In this document: positions 9,080 to 17,578 of the stretch, one piece after another
How positions within the stretch are numbered: position 1 is the first letter of the stretch
How the letters are laid out: each line of letters starts with the position of its first letter
The notes under the pieces: model-generated
The model's input: only the letters and a program-made list of their open reading frames with translations
Database searches by the model: none
What the model was told of the DNA's origin: nothing
Translations under genes and position numbers: made by a program
Assembly: GCF_017599385.1 (NCBI RefSeq)
Contig: NZ_JAGFPK010000001.1
Location: forward strand, 994,177 to 1,058,176
Length of the DNA: 64,000 bases
Source of the DNA: Ciceribacter sp. L1K22
Lineage (GTDB): Bacteria > Pseudomonadota > Alphaproteobacteria > Rhizobiales > Rhizobiaceae
Direction: 5' to 3'

Positions 9080-9793
9080 ATGCCGCTTGAACGACTGCGT
9101 CGACGACTGAGGATCGCGGTCTTTTTCTGGCGGCTATCGGCAGTCGTCACTGGCATTCTGGTGGTCATTGGCGGTGCCGGCGCGCTCTATCTGTCCGCTT
9201 TAAACCATCAGTTGGCGATCGGGACTTGGATCGAACGCGCGCTGTTCGACCGCAGTTCGGTTGTAGCGATCGTTACATGGCTGCCGCTTTTTGATCTCAG
9301 CCTGATCGGCCTATCGATCTTCACGATCTATTTCTGGCTGCGCTGGATCGCCGTCGCAGTGAGGGCCGCCCGGTCGGTCGAGAGCGGTGCTGTTCGGTAT
9401 TCGCCTGCGGTCGCGGTTCTGGGTTTCCTGGTGCCGGTAGTGAATCTCTGGATGCCGCTCTACACGCTGTTGGACCTTGAGCACTTCGCCGCATCTGTGA
9501 ACGGCGAAAAGGCGAGCCCCTTCGTCGTGAGGCCTACGATGGTGGTTTTGCTTGGCTTGTTGGCTTTAGGGCTCATCCGCTCCGTTGGCCTTCACGCGGT
9601 CGATGACTTCTCGATGCCGGAGGAGGGGCGCTGGATGATGCTCGGCGTAGCGCTTGCCGCGATCATGGCGCTCATTCTGCTGATGGTCCTCGCCTCCATC
9701 ATGAGCGATTTCAATCGAGCCGCGGACAGGGTGCTTGTCGACGGGCCGGAGGCAAGCGTATTAACGCATGACTTTGGTACGGCGAGCGGCTAG
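9080..9793 (+). CDS. DUF4328-like multi-pass membrane protein
   Basis: A 237-residue inner-membrane protein with about six hydrophobic segments (near residues 12-40, 60-95, 107-130, 150-170 and 187-210). The segment YSPAVAVLGFLVPVVNLWMPL around residue 107 fits the signature of the DUF4328 family (small residue, then GFxxPxxNLWxP). It starts 10 bp after glyQ and is followed 35 bp later by lemA, so it probably belongs to the same transcription unit. The function of the family is unknown. Confidence is good for a membrane protein, moderate for the family name. Confidence 0.75.
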   Translation: MPLERLRRRLRIAVFFWRLSAVVTGILVVIGGAGALYLSALNHQLAIGTWIERALFDRSSVVAIVTWLPLFDLSLIGLSIFTIYFWLRWIAVAVRAARSVESGAVRYSPAVAVLGFLVPVVNLWMPLYTLLDLEHFAASVNGEKASPFVVRPTMVVLLGLLALGLIRSVGLHAVDDFSMPEEGRWMMLGVALAAIMALILLMVLASIMSDFNRAADRVLVDGPEASVLTHDFGTASG

Positions 9794-9828
9794 TTTCCGC
9801 CCCATCACAGGTTGGGAGGGGTTCCTTC

Positions 9829-10380
9829 ATGTATGTCACGCTTGCAATTCTGGTCGCAATCGCGCTCTACGCCATCGTCATCTACAACGGATTGGTGAAA
9901 TCCAGGCAGATGGTCGAGGAAGCCTGGTCTGGTATCGACGTTCAACTGAAGCGTCGCGCCGATCTCATTCCGAATCTGATCGAGACCGTGAAGGGTTATG
10001 CTACCCACGAGAAGACGACGCTTGAGGAGGTTGTCGCCCTTCGCAACAAGGCGCAGTCGGTTCCGACCGGCGATGTCGAAGGTCGAGCCCAGGCTGAGGG
10101 GCTGCTCGGCCAGGCATTGGGCCGGGTGATAGCACTCGCCGAAGCCTATCCGGATCTGAAGGCCAACGAGAACTTCCTCGAATTGCAGCGCTCTCTTGAA
10201 ACGGTCGAGGGCGAAATCCAGATGTCGCGTCGCTACTACAATGGAGCCGCACGCGATCTCAATGTCAGGGTCGAGAGCTTCCCGTCCAATCTGGTCGCTG
10301 GCCAGTTCGGCTTTTCCAAAAAGCCGTATTTCGAGATCACCAACGAGGCGGACCGCGCTGTGCCCGCCGTGAAATTCTAA
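9829..10380 (+). CDS. lemA: LemA family protein
   Basis: A 183-residue LemA protein with one N-terminal transmembrane helix (residues 2-20) followed by a helical bundle. The family hallmarks are visible: EEAWSGIDVQLKRRADLIPNLIETVKGYA near residues 28-58 and YNGAARDLNVRVESFPSNLVA near residue 140. LemA proteins are anchored in the inner membrane with the helical domain outside. They are commonly encoded with a DUF2207 protein, which here comes 1.6 kb downstream after an inserted aroA. Biochemical role unknown. Confidence 0.92.
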   Translation: MYVTLAILVAIALYAIVIYNGLVKSRQMVEEAWSGIDVQLKRRADLIPNLIETVKGYATHEKTTLEEVVALRNKAQSVPTGDVEGRAQAEGLLGQALGRVIALAEAYPDLKANENFLELQRSLETVEGEIQMSRRYYNGAARDLNVRVESFPSNLVAGQFGFSKKPYFEITNEADRAVPAVKF

Positions 10381-10408
10381 TTGCGGGATATCCGCTTCGA
10401 GACCACGC

Positions 10409-11659
10409 ATGAAAACTGACAAGCTGACCATTGTTCCGCCCGGCGGCCCTCTCACCGGGCGTGTGAGCCCGCCCGGGTCCAAGTCGATCACCAATCGCGC
10501 CCTGTTGCTGGCCGGTCTTGCGAAAGGGACGAGTCGGCTGACGGGCGCGCTGAAGAGCGACGATACCCGCTATATGGCGGAAGCCCTGCGCGCGATGGGT
10601 GTGATTGTCGACGAGCCGGATGCCACGACCTTCGTCGTCACCAGCATGGGTGAACTGAAGCCCCCGGCCGGACCGCTTTTCCTCGGCAATGCCGGCACGG
10701 CCACCCGCTTTCTGACGGCAGCGTTAGCGCTGGGCAACGGACGCTACGTCGTCGATGGCGACGAACACATGCGCAAGCGGCCGATCAAGCCGCTGGTCGA
10801 TGCTCTGAAATCGCTCGGCGTCGCGATCGATGCGCCGACCGGCTGCCCGCCCGTGACCATCGACGCAACCGGTGCATTCACCAGCAATCGCGTGGTCATC
10901 GATGGCGGTCTCTCCAGCCAGTACGTTTCCGCCCTGCAGATGGCCGCGGCCTGCGGATCGGAACCTTTCACCATTGAGCTCGCCGGCGCCGAGATCGGCG
11001 CGCGCGGCTATATCGAGCTGACGCTCGCCGCCATGCGTGCGTTTGGGGCGAAGGTCTCCCAGCCGACGCCGGCTTCCTGGCGCATAGAGCCCACCGGTTA
11101 TGCGGCGACCGATTTCCACATCGAGCCCGACGCCTCTGCAGCCACCTATCTCTGGGGCGCCGAAGTCCTGACCGGCGGTACGATCGACATCGGCACGCCC
11201 GCCGAAACGTTCACCCAGCCCGACGCGAAGGCCCATGCGGTGATCGCCGCCTTTCCGCATATGCCTGCTGTCATCGACGGCTCGCAGATGCAGGATGCCA
11301 TTCCGACCATCGCGGTGCTCGCCGCCTTCAACGAGACGTCGGTGCGTTTCGTCGGAATCGCCAACCTGCGGGTCAAGGAATGCGACCGCATCCGGGCGCT
11401 GTCGACGGGCCTCAATAACATCCGGCCGGGCCTTGCGACGGAGGAGGGGGATGACCTTATCGTCGCCTCCGACCCGGCGCTCGTGGGTCAGACCCTCCCT
11501 GCCGAGATCGACACCTTTGCCGATCATCGCATCGCCATGAGCTTCGCGCTCGCCGGCCTGAAAATCTCCGGCATCACGATTCTCGATCCCGGCTGCGTTG
11601 CCAAAACATACCCTGCGTACTGGGATGCCCTGTCCTCGCTTGGCGTCAAATATTCCTGA
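10409..11659 (+). CDS. aroA: 3-phosphoshikimate 1-carboxyvinyltransferase (EPSP synthase, class I-like)
   Basis: A 416-residue EPSP synthase joining shikimate-3-phosphate and PEP in aromatic amino acid synthesis. Substrate residues are present: Lys25 and Arg30 in KSITNR, the LGNAGTATR loop with Gly96, Arg124 in RKRPIKPL, Gln171 in SSQYVSAL, Asp295, and Glu323/Arg326 in RVKECDRIR. It reads as class I-like rather than the CP4-like class II typical of rhizobia (SKSISHR, GNAATG). The usually conserved Pro after TAMR, position 101 in E. coli numbering, is Phe here. It sits between lemA and DUF2207, not next to cmk/rpsA, so it may be a second copy. The motifs are seen; the copy number is inferred. 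Confidence 0.9.
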   Translation: MKTDKLTIVPPGGPLTGRVSPPGSKSITNRALLLAGLAKGTSRLTGALKSDDTRYMAEALRAMGVIVDEPDATTFVVTSMGELKPPAGPLFLGNAGTATRFLTAALALGNGRYVVDGDEHMRKRPIKPLVDALKSLGVAIDAPTGCPPVTIDATGAFTSNRVVIDGGLSSQYVSALQMAAACGSEPFTIELAGAEIGARGYIELTLAAMRAFGAKVSQPTPASWRIEPTGYAATDFHIEPDASAATYLWGAEVLTGGTIDIGTPAETFTQPDAKAHAVIAAFPHMPAVIDGSQMQDAIPTIAVLAAFNETSVRFVGIANLRVKECDRIRALSTGLNNIRPGLATEEGDDLIVASDPALVGQTLPAEIDTFADHRIAMSFALAGLKISGITILDPGCVAKTYPAYWDALSSLGVKYS

Positions 11660-11746
11660 TGTGTCGGGGAACATTCTGATCGTAAAGGCATTTTCCGCTG
11701 GCCTTGGCGCGCAAGGGCGTGCGCCGCATTTCAGGGGAGTATGTTC

Positions 11747-11896
11747 ATGAGCCGCACCAACGGTCTTTATCTCGTCATCGGCGCTCTGGTTGTCGCCGTC
11801 ATCGGCCTCGGCGCTTACGTCTATCAGGAAGAGACCGAGCCGAAGGGCGTCGAACTCAGCATTGGCCAGAACGGCATTTCCGTTGAGGAAAACTGA
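11747..11896 (+). CDS. 49-residue single-pass membrane peptide
   Basis: A short gene starting at the ATG at 11747 with a strong AGGGGAG ribosome site 7 bases upstream; an in-frame ATG at 11741 would be too close to that site. The peptide (MSRTNGLYLVIGALVVAVIG...) has one transmembrane helix at residues 7-26 and a short charged tail ending GQNGISVEEN. A hairpin terminator follows 13 bp after the stop. It lies between aroA and the DUF2207 gene on the same strand. No characterised family recognised, though similar short 'YVYQEE' peptides occur in rhizobia as far as I recall. Confidence 0.65.
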   Translation: MSRTNGLYLVIGALVVAVIGLGAYVYQEETEPKGVELSIGQNGISVEEN

Positions 11897-11909
11897 CGGA
11901 CGGGAAGGC

Positions 11910-11937
11910 GGGCCGCAACTCGCGGCCCAGCCTCTTT
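11910..11937 (+). terminator. Rho-independent terminator after the 49-residue peptide
   Basis: Perfect 7-bp stem GGGCCGC/GCGGCCC with a 5-base loop (11910-11928), followed by a short pyrimidine run AGCCTCTTT. It probably closes the glyQ-lemA-aroA transcript, meaning the DUF2207 gene has its own promoter in 11938-12008. Confidence 0.6.
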
Positions 11938-12008
11938 GAGGGTCTCGGTGGATGTTCCATCAAGCGACCCTCTCCCTTATAAGAAGACCTCCATAACGGA
12001 GGCATTTC

Positions 12009-13934
12009 ATGAGATCGCTTTTCGGCCTGGTTCTGACGCTCGCCGTCAGTCTACTTCTGCTGCAGCAACCTGCCCTCGCCGAGGAATATATCCAGTCCTA
12101 CCATTCCGACATCGCCGTTGAGCAAGACGCCTCGCTGACGGTAACCGAGACCATAACGGTCAACGCTGAGGGAAATAACATTCGTCGCGGCATCTTCCGC
12201 GATTTTCCGCTGCGGACGAGGTCTCAGGACGGCCGGATCGTCGATGCGGATTTCGAGCTGATCTCCGTCGAGCGGGATGACGAGCCGGAAGACTATCACA
12301 CAGAAACGATTTCCGGCGGCATCCGCATCTATGCCGGATCGGCGGATGTCCTGCTCGAACGGGGCCTTCATACCTACCGCATCACCTACACCACCGATCG
12401 CTGGATCCTTCGCTATCCCGAGCAGGACGAACTCTACTGGAACGTCAACGGCACTGGCTGGCAGTTCCCGGTAAGGCGGGTTTCGGCGACCGTGACGCTG
12501 CCCGATGGTGCTCGTCCGACAGAAACCGATTATTTCACAGGAGGTTACGGCGAGGAGGGCAAGGGCGCCCGCGCGCGCAGCGAGGGAAATATCGCCCGCT
12601 TCGAGACGACGCGGCCGCTTGGGGCCAATGAAGGTTTGACGATTCTGGTGGGCATTCCCAAGGGTGTGCTGGCGGAGCCCTCGGATGCGCAGCAGCTGCG
12701 CTGGTTCTGGCGCGACTACGCGGCCGCCTTCATCGGCTTCGGCGGTCTCGCCGTTGTATTCTTCTATTATCTCCGATCCTGGATGTTCGTGGGACGCGAT
12801 CCCGCCTCCGGTGTCATCGTTCCACGCTGGGACGCTCCGGATGGCCTCTCGCCGGCGCTGGTCAACTACGTCGACAACAAGGGCTTCTCCGGCGCCGGCT
12901 GGACCGCCTTCTCCGCCTCTGCCATCGATCTTGCAGTGAAGGGGTATGTTGAATTGGATGACCTCGACAGGGAGGTCACCATCAGGCGAACCACGAAACC
13001 GGTCCCCGGCGACCTTCCGGCAGGACAGCGTGCGCTGCTCAAGGAGGTCGACGCTGCCGGCGGTATCTTCATGATCGACAAGGAAAACGGCCCGGCGGTC
13101 CAGAAGGCCGGCAAGCGGTTCCGTGACGCGATCGAGCGCGAACATCGCGGCAAGTACTACAAGCACAATGCCGGCTATGTGTTCGGCGGCGTGGCGATCA
13201 GCGTCGTCTTCCTCGTCGCGCTGTTCTTCTTCGGCAATATTCCGGAGGATTCCGTACCGCTTATGGTCCTCCCGATCTTCTTCTCCGCCTTCTTTGGTTT
13301 CTTCTCGATCAATGTCGGTCAGAGTTTTCGCCGTGGACGATCGCTTGCCTCCCGTATCGTCTCGGTTCTCATGATCGCCTTTTTCGGGTTCGCGGCGATC
13401 TCCACCGCTGGGACGATCGTCCTGACTGTTATCTTCGAGGTCATTGAGGCAGGCGGGCTTGCAGCGCCGATCGCGGTCGCTGGCATCGTGCTGTTGAATG
13501 TCGTCTTCTACTTCCTGATGGGCGCTCCCACCCCGCTTGGGCGCAAGCTGATGGACGGGATCGAAGGGTTGCGCACCTATCTGACGCTGGCCGAGAAGGA
13601 CCGGCTGAACATGGCCGGCGCGCCGACCATGTCGCCGCAGCACTTCGAGACGCTCCTGCCCTATGCGGTGGCTCTCGGCGTCGAGAAGCCATGGACGAAA
13701 GCCTTCGAGGCCTGGCTCGCGACAGCTGCTGCCGGTGCCGCGGCCGCCACCGCCTACAGCCCCGCGTGGTATCACGGCGGCTCCATGGGCGATTTTTCAG
13801 ACCGTATCGGCGGTTTTTCCTCCTCCATGGCGTCGACCATCGCGTCCACCATCCCGCAGCCGAAGTCGAGTTCCGGCGGTGGCGGCAGTTTCTCGGGCGG
13901 CGGTGGCGGCGGCGGCGGCGGTGGCGGCTGGTAG
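12009..13934 (+). CDS. DUF2207 membrane protein with polyglycine C-terminus
   Basis: A 641-residue protein. A signal peptide (residues 1-25) leads into a beta-rich extracytoplasmic DUF2207 domain (IQSYHSDIAVEQDASLTVTETI near residue 28 and RRGIFRDFPL near residue 60). A transmembrane helix lies near residue 240 and a cluster of hydrophobic segments near residues 395-510. A cytoplasmic segment with GLRTYLTLAEKDRLN (near residue 520) precedes a tail SSGGGGSFSGGGGG...W almost purely of glycine. This order matches DUF2207 proteins often paired with LemA. Function unknown; a cell-envelope role is the usual guess. Confidence 0.88.
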   Translation: MRSLFGLVLTLAVSLLLLQQPALAEEYIQSYHSDIAVEQDASLTVTETITVNAEGNNIRRGIFRDFPLRTRSQDGRIVDADFELISVERDDEPEDYHTETISGGIRIYAGSADVLLERGLHTYRITYTTDRWILRYPEQDELYWNVNGTGWQFPVRRVSATVTLPDGARPTETDYFTGGYGEEGKGARARSEGNIARFETTRPLGANEGLTILVGIPKGVLAEPSDAQQLRWFWRDYAAAFIGFGGLAVVFFYYLRSWMFVGRDPASGVIVPRWDAPDGLSPALVNYVDNKGFSGAGWTAFSASAIDLAVKGYVELDDLDREVTIRRTTKPVPGDLPAGQRALLKEVDAAGGIFMIDKENGPAVQKAGKRFRDAIEREHRGKYYKHNAGYVFGGVAISVVFLVALFFFGNIPEDSVPLMVLPIFFSAFFGFFSINVGQSFRRGRSLASRIVSVLMIAFFGFAAISTAGTIVLTVIFEVIEAGGLAAPIAVAGIVLLNVVFYFLMGAPTPLGRKLMDGIEGLRTYLTLAEKDRLNMAGAPTMSPQHFETLLPYAVALGVEKPWTKAFEAWLATAAAGAAAATAYSPAWYHGGSMGDFSDRIGGFSSSMASTIASTIPQPKSSSGGGGSFSGGGGGGGGGGGW

Positions 13935-13944
13935 GCCAGCGGAC

Positions 13945-14505
13945 ATGATCATGACGAAGCGGGCCGATCGTGTTCTGGCTGTGATCGCGTTACTGGCGAT
14001 CTTCATGCTGTTGGCGGCGTTCTTCAGCAGCGACCGCTTTTTCGAATGGGCGTTCGAGCGGCACCAGAACACGGCATCCTGGGCCGTTCGTCCGCTGCTT
14101 TTGCTGCCGCTTTGCTACAGCGCGTGGCATCGGTCGATGGCGGGCGTCATGCTGAGTGTCCTGGCGATCCTGTCATCCATGTTCTGGTTTCCGACACCGG
14201 ATGAGGTACGGCCGGATGTCGAGAAGTTCCTTGCGATGGAAAGAGCGGTGTTGCGAAATGGCTGGACGTCGTCCTCGATGGCCGGTTTGGCCGCGATCCT
14301 CCTCTATGCCACCGCGTTGATTGCCGCCTTCTGGCGTCGGTCATGGCGTCTGGGACTTGCGGTGGCGCTTCTCGGAGCTGCCGGCAAGATAGGGTGGAGC
14401 GTGGCCGCTAGCCCAGGGGCGGGCAGCGCGGTCGTCCCCTTCGCGCTCGTCGGTGTCACAGCCCTGGTGGCCGGCCTCCTGCTTTGGCGTAGGCTTTTGA
14501 ACTAG
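13945..14505 (+). CDS. Multi-pass membrane protein, unknown family
   Basis: A 186-residue protein starting at ATG 13945, 10 bp after the DUF2207 stop, so probably co-transcribed with it. Five or so hydrophobic stretches are visible (near residues 9-26, 43-58, 64-80, 110-128 and 133-180). A conserved-looking FWFPTPDEVRPDVEKFLAME segment lies near residue 80. No known family recognised. The link with LemA and DUF2207 between glyQ and glyS suggests the same envelope-related module. Confidence 0.75.
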   Translation: MIMTKRADRVLAVIALLAIFMLLAAFFSSDRFFEWAFERHQNTASWAVRPLLLLPLCYSAWHRSMAGVMLSVLAILSSMFWFPTPDEVRPDVEKFLAMERAVLRNGWTSSSMAGLAAILLYATALIAAFWRRSWRLGLAVALLGAAGKIGWSVAASPGAGSAVVPFALVGVTALVAGLLLWRRLLN

Positions 14506-14609
14506 CGGCCATCCGCCAGTCGCTGCGCATCCCCTCAGTTTCCCTTGGCTTTTCCCCCACGGCTTGCTAAGTCCGCCGCAACCCCAAGCAACCGACGAAG
14601 CTGTTTCCC

Positions 14610-16925
14610 ATGCCCGATCTTCTGCTCGAACTCCGCTCCGAGGAAATTCCCGCCCGCATGCAGCGCAAGGCGGCCGGCGACCTGAAGAAGCTCGTCACCG
14701 ACGCGCTGGTCGAGGCCGGTCTGCATTACGAGGGCGCCCGCGAATACTGGACGCCGCGTCGGCTGACGCTCGATATTCGCGGCCTTTCCGCCCGCTCGGC
14801 CGATGTCCGCGAGGAAAAGAAGGGCCCGAGCGTCAGCGCGCCGCAGCAGGCGATCGAAGGCTTCCTGCGCGGTGCAGGCCTTTCATCCATCGATCAGGCC
14901 GTGGTGAAGACCGACCCGAAGAAGGGCGATTTCTACGTCGCCTATCTCGACAAGCCGGGCCGCGCGGCGGAAGAAATCGTCGCCGAGGTCATGCCCGGTA
15001 TCATCCGCACCTTCCCCTGGCCGAAGTCGATGCGCTCCGGCGCGGCCTCCATGCCGAAGGGCTCCAGTTACGCCGGGATTGAAGGCAAGGGTTCGGAAAG
15101 CCTGCGCTGGGTCCGCCCGCTGCAGTCGATTGTCTGCACCTTCGGCACCGAGCACGACGAAACCCAGGTCATCCCCTTCGAGATCGATAGCATCGTGGCC
15201 GGCAACGTCACCTACGGCCATCGCTTCCACGCGCCCGAGGCGATCACCGTGCGCCGCTTCGACGATTACGTCTCGAGCCTCGAAAAGGCGAAGGTCGTGC
15301 TCGACGCAGAGCGCCGCAAGCAGATCATTGCGCAGGATGCCGCGAACCTTGCTTTCGCCAACGGCCTGGACCTCGTCGAGGACGAGGGGCTTCTGGAGGA
15401 AGTGTCCGGTCTCGTCGAATACCCACATGTGCTGCTCGGCACCTTCGAGAGCGACTTCCTGTCGATCCCGGCCGAGATCATCCGTCTGACGATCAAGACC
15501 AACCAGAAGTGCTTCGTTACCCGGCCGACCGGCGAGACGGACAAGCTCTCCAACCACTTCATCCTCGTCTCCAACATCGAGGCGAAGGACGGCGGCAAGG
15601 AGATCATGCACGGCAACGGCAAGGTCGTGCGCGCGCGGCTCTCCGACGCGCTCCACTTCTGGAAGCGCGACCAGGGCGACCTGCCGGACCTCGAAACGTT
15701 GAAAGCCTCGGCCGAAAAATTCGGCCTCGACCTCAAGAAGCCGCTCGACCAGCGCATGGCAAAGCTCGACGCGCTGAACGTCACCTTCCACGCCAAGCTC
15801 GGCACGCAGGGCGAGCGCGTCGCCCGCATCCGCGATTTGGCGAGGGAACTCGCCCCGATCGTCGGAGCCGACGCCGCGCTCGTGGATCGCGCCGTCGTGC
15901 TTGCCAAGGCCGACCTGCGCACCGAGGCTGTCGGAGAATTCCCCGAACTCCAGGGCGCCATGGGGCGCAAGTACGCGCTTTTGCAGGGCGAAGATGCCTC
16001 CGTTGCCGCAGCCATCGAGGACCACTGGAAGCCGAACGGCCCCTCGGACCGTCTGCCGGAAGACAAGGTGGGGCTGACGGTGGCGCTGGCGGACAAGCTG
16101 GATACGCTCGTCGGCTTCTGGGCGATCGATGAGAAGCCGACTGGATCGAAGGATCCCTATGCGCTGCGGCGTGCAGCGCTTGGTGTGGTGCGTATGATCT
16201 TGGAAACTGGCATTCGGTTAGGGCTAGTCAAACCACTGACCGAAGTAAATCTGTCCTTCTACCCAAATGCAAAGCGAGTTGACGCAAGAGCGCTTTTGAC
16301 ATCCATCAATCCCTTGAGAGGCGGGTTTGAAGAGGAGGCTCTTTATGAGAGAATCTCTGACAGTAATGATTATTCGAATGGGGTCTTTGTCCCTAGACCT
16401 TCGGTTTATTCGCTCCTCTCCTTCTTCCACGACCGCCTAAAGGTCTACCTCCGCGATCAGGGCGCCCGCCACGACATCATCGATGCGGTGCTCACCCCAG
16501 AGTCTGACGACCTGCTGATGGTCGCCCGGAAGGCCGAGGCGCTCACCGCCTTCATCACCTCGGAAGACGGCATCAATCTGCTGGCCGGGACAAAGCGCGC
16601 GACGCAGCTTCTCGCCGCCGAGGAGAAGAAGGGGACTGTCGTCGCCGACGCCGTGTCCGAGGCGCTGCTAAAGCTCGACGCGGAAAAGGCGCTGTACGCG
16701 GCGATCAAGGTCGCGACGACCGAAGCCGCCGACGCCGTGGCGAAGGAAGATTTCCGCTCCGCCATGCAGGCGCTGTCGAAGCTGCGCGGCCCGGTCGATA
16801 CCTTCTTCAACGATGTTCTGGTCAACGACGAGGACGCCGCCATCCGCGCCAACCGCCTGGCCCTCCTGAAGGCCATCCGCGAGGCGACCGGAACAGTCGC
16901 GGACTTCTCGAAAATATCAGGCTAA
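14610..16925 (+). CDS. glyS: Glycyl-tRNA synthetase beta subunit (extended)
   Basis: A 771-residue beta subunit of tRNA-Gly synthetase. The N-terminus [18 protein letters not shown] and the segments [17 protein letters not shown] and [12 protein letters not shown] are typical, and the C-terminal part contains [21 protein letters not shown] leading into the DALR-type anticodon-binding region. It is longer than the usual ~690-700 residues. Residues ~530-607 (16197-16433) are encoded by DNA of about 46% GC by hand count, clearly lower than the flanks, with codons otherwise rare in the gene (AGA, TTA, CTA, AAT), and show no family motif. The frame stays open, so the gene is probably functional. 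A terminator follows. Confidence 0.95.
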   Translation: MPDLLLELRSEEIPARMQRKAAGDLKKLVTDALVEAGLHYEGAREYWTPRRLTLDIRGLSARSADVREEKKGPSVSAPQQAIEGFLRGAGLSSIDQAVVKTDPKKGDFYVAYLDKPGRAAEEIVAEVMPGIIRTFPWPKSMRSGAASMPKGSSYAGIEGKGSESLRWVRPLQSIVCTFGTEHDETQVIPFEIDSIVAGNVTYGHRFHAPEAITVRRFDDYVSSLEKAKVVLDAERRKQIIAQDAANLAFANGLDLVEDEGLLEEVSGLVEYPHVLLGTFESDFLSIPAEIIRLTIKTNQKCFVTRPTGETDKLSNHFILVSNIEAKDGGKEIMHGNGKVVRARLSDALHFWKRDQGDLPDLETLKASAEKFGLDLKKPLDQRMAKLDALNVTFHAKLGTQGERVARIRDLARELAPIVGADAALVDRAVVLAKADLRTEAVGEFPELQGAMGRKYALLQGEDASVAAAIEDHWKPNGPSDRLPEDKVGLTVALADKLDTLVGFWAIDEKPTGSKDPYALRRAALGVVRMILETGIRLGLVKPLTEVNLSFYPNAKRVDARALLTSINPLRGGFEEEALYERISDSNDYSNGVFVPRPSVYSLLSFFHDRLKVYLRDQGARHDIIDAVLTPESDDLLMVARKAEALTAFITSEDGINLLAGTKRATQLLAAEEKKGTVVADAVSEALLKLDAEKALYAAIKVATTEAADAVAKEDFRSAMQALSKLRGPVDTFFNDVLVNDEDAAIRANRLALLKAIREATGTVADFSKISG

Positions 16926-16935
16926 GCATTCCTGG

Positions 16936-16957
16936 CCCCGCTTCGGCGGGGTCTTTC
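16936..16957 (+). terminator. Rho-independent terminator of glyS
   Basis: Six-bp GC stem CCCCGC/GCGGGG closed by a stable TTCG tetraloop, followed by TCTTTC. It lies 11 bp after the glyS stop codon. Confidence 0.8.
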
Positions 16958-17030
16958 ACGACCTGACAACCGTTTCCCGACACCGGCGACCTGTGATATC
17001 GTTCGACCTCAGGCAGACGGAGACTTCCGC

Positions 17031-17282
17031 ATGAACAAGCCAGTTCAGGTCACCATCGCAGAACCTTACGACAGCTTCATCGACGCCCAGCTCGAAAGCG
17101 GGCGCTTCAGTTCGCCCGAAGAGGTGGTCGAGGCCGGCCTCCGTCTTCTGAAGGAGGAAGAGGCCCGTGTGGAATGGCTGCGCAACGCCCTGATCGAGGG
17201 GGAGAATAGCGGGCCATCCGTGCCCTTCGAGCCCGAAGACCTTATGGCATCGGTTCGCGAGAGATGGAAGAACCGTGGCTGA
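17031..17282 (+). CDS. parD: ParD-like antitoxin of a type II toxin-antitoxin pair
   Basis: An 83-residue protein with an N-terminal ribbon-helix-helix DNA-binding region (PVQVTIAEPYDSFIDAQLESGRF, then EEVVEAGLRLLKEEE near residues 29-45) and a C-terminal tail expected to wrap the toxin. This is the standard ParD layout. It should repress its own promoter and neutralise the ParE-like toxin encoded downstream, whose start overlaps this gene by 8 bp. The pair lies between glyS and the DUF523 gene. Confidence 0.85.
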   Translation: MNKPVQVTIAEPYDSFIDAQLESGRFSSPEEVVEAGLRLLKEEEARVEWLRNALIEGENSGPSVPFEPEDLMASVRERWKNRG

Positions 17283-17574
17283 GGTTCGACTCAGTCCTGC
17301 TGCGCGTCAGGACTTTCTCGACATCGGCGACTACACCCGTGATCGTTGGTCCGAGATACAGGCCGAGCGGTACCTGAGGCAAATTCTGAGCATGATTGCC
17401 GAAATTGGGGCGCATCCGTTCTCTGGTGGCGAGGTGACATCCTTGAGAACAGGCTATCGTCGTCGTCGTTGCTGCTCGCATCTTATCTTCTATGTCATTC
17501 AGGAAGACGGCATGGTCGAAGTCCTTCGCATACTTCACGAAAGAGCCGATACGTTGCACCAACTGGACGACTAA
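17275..17574 (+). CDS. parE: ParE/RelE-family toxin
   Basis: A 99-residue protein read from a GTG start at 17275 inside the end of the antitoxin gene. It has the RelE/ParE fold signature: VRLSPAARQDFLDIGDYTRDRW at residues 4-25, a central basic strand (RTGYRRRRCCSHLIFYVIQ) and the C-terminal VEVLRILHERAD. ParE toxins block DNA gyrase, whereas RelE relatives cleave mRNA; adjacency to a ParD-type antitoxin favours ParE. The double Cys in RRCCSHL replaces the more common RxxRxGxHRI pattern, so the activity should be checked. Confidence 0.85.
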   Translation: MAEVRLSPAARQDFLDIGDYTRDRWSEIQAERYLRQILSMIAEIGAHPFSGGEVTSLRTGYRRRRCCSHLIFYVIQEDGMVEVLRILHERADTLHQLDD

Positions 17575-17578
17575 TCTC

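Noticed and set aside
12051-13775. 574-codon frame opposite the DUF2207 gene
   Set aside because: Antisense shadow of a gene with clear domains and a ribosome site; highly charged, low-complexity composition typical of shadows.
16197-16433. Insertion element or mobile gene inside glyS
   Set aside because: No inverted repeats, transposase or duplication of a target site; the frame stays open, so only a composition anomaly is reported.
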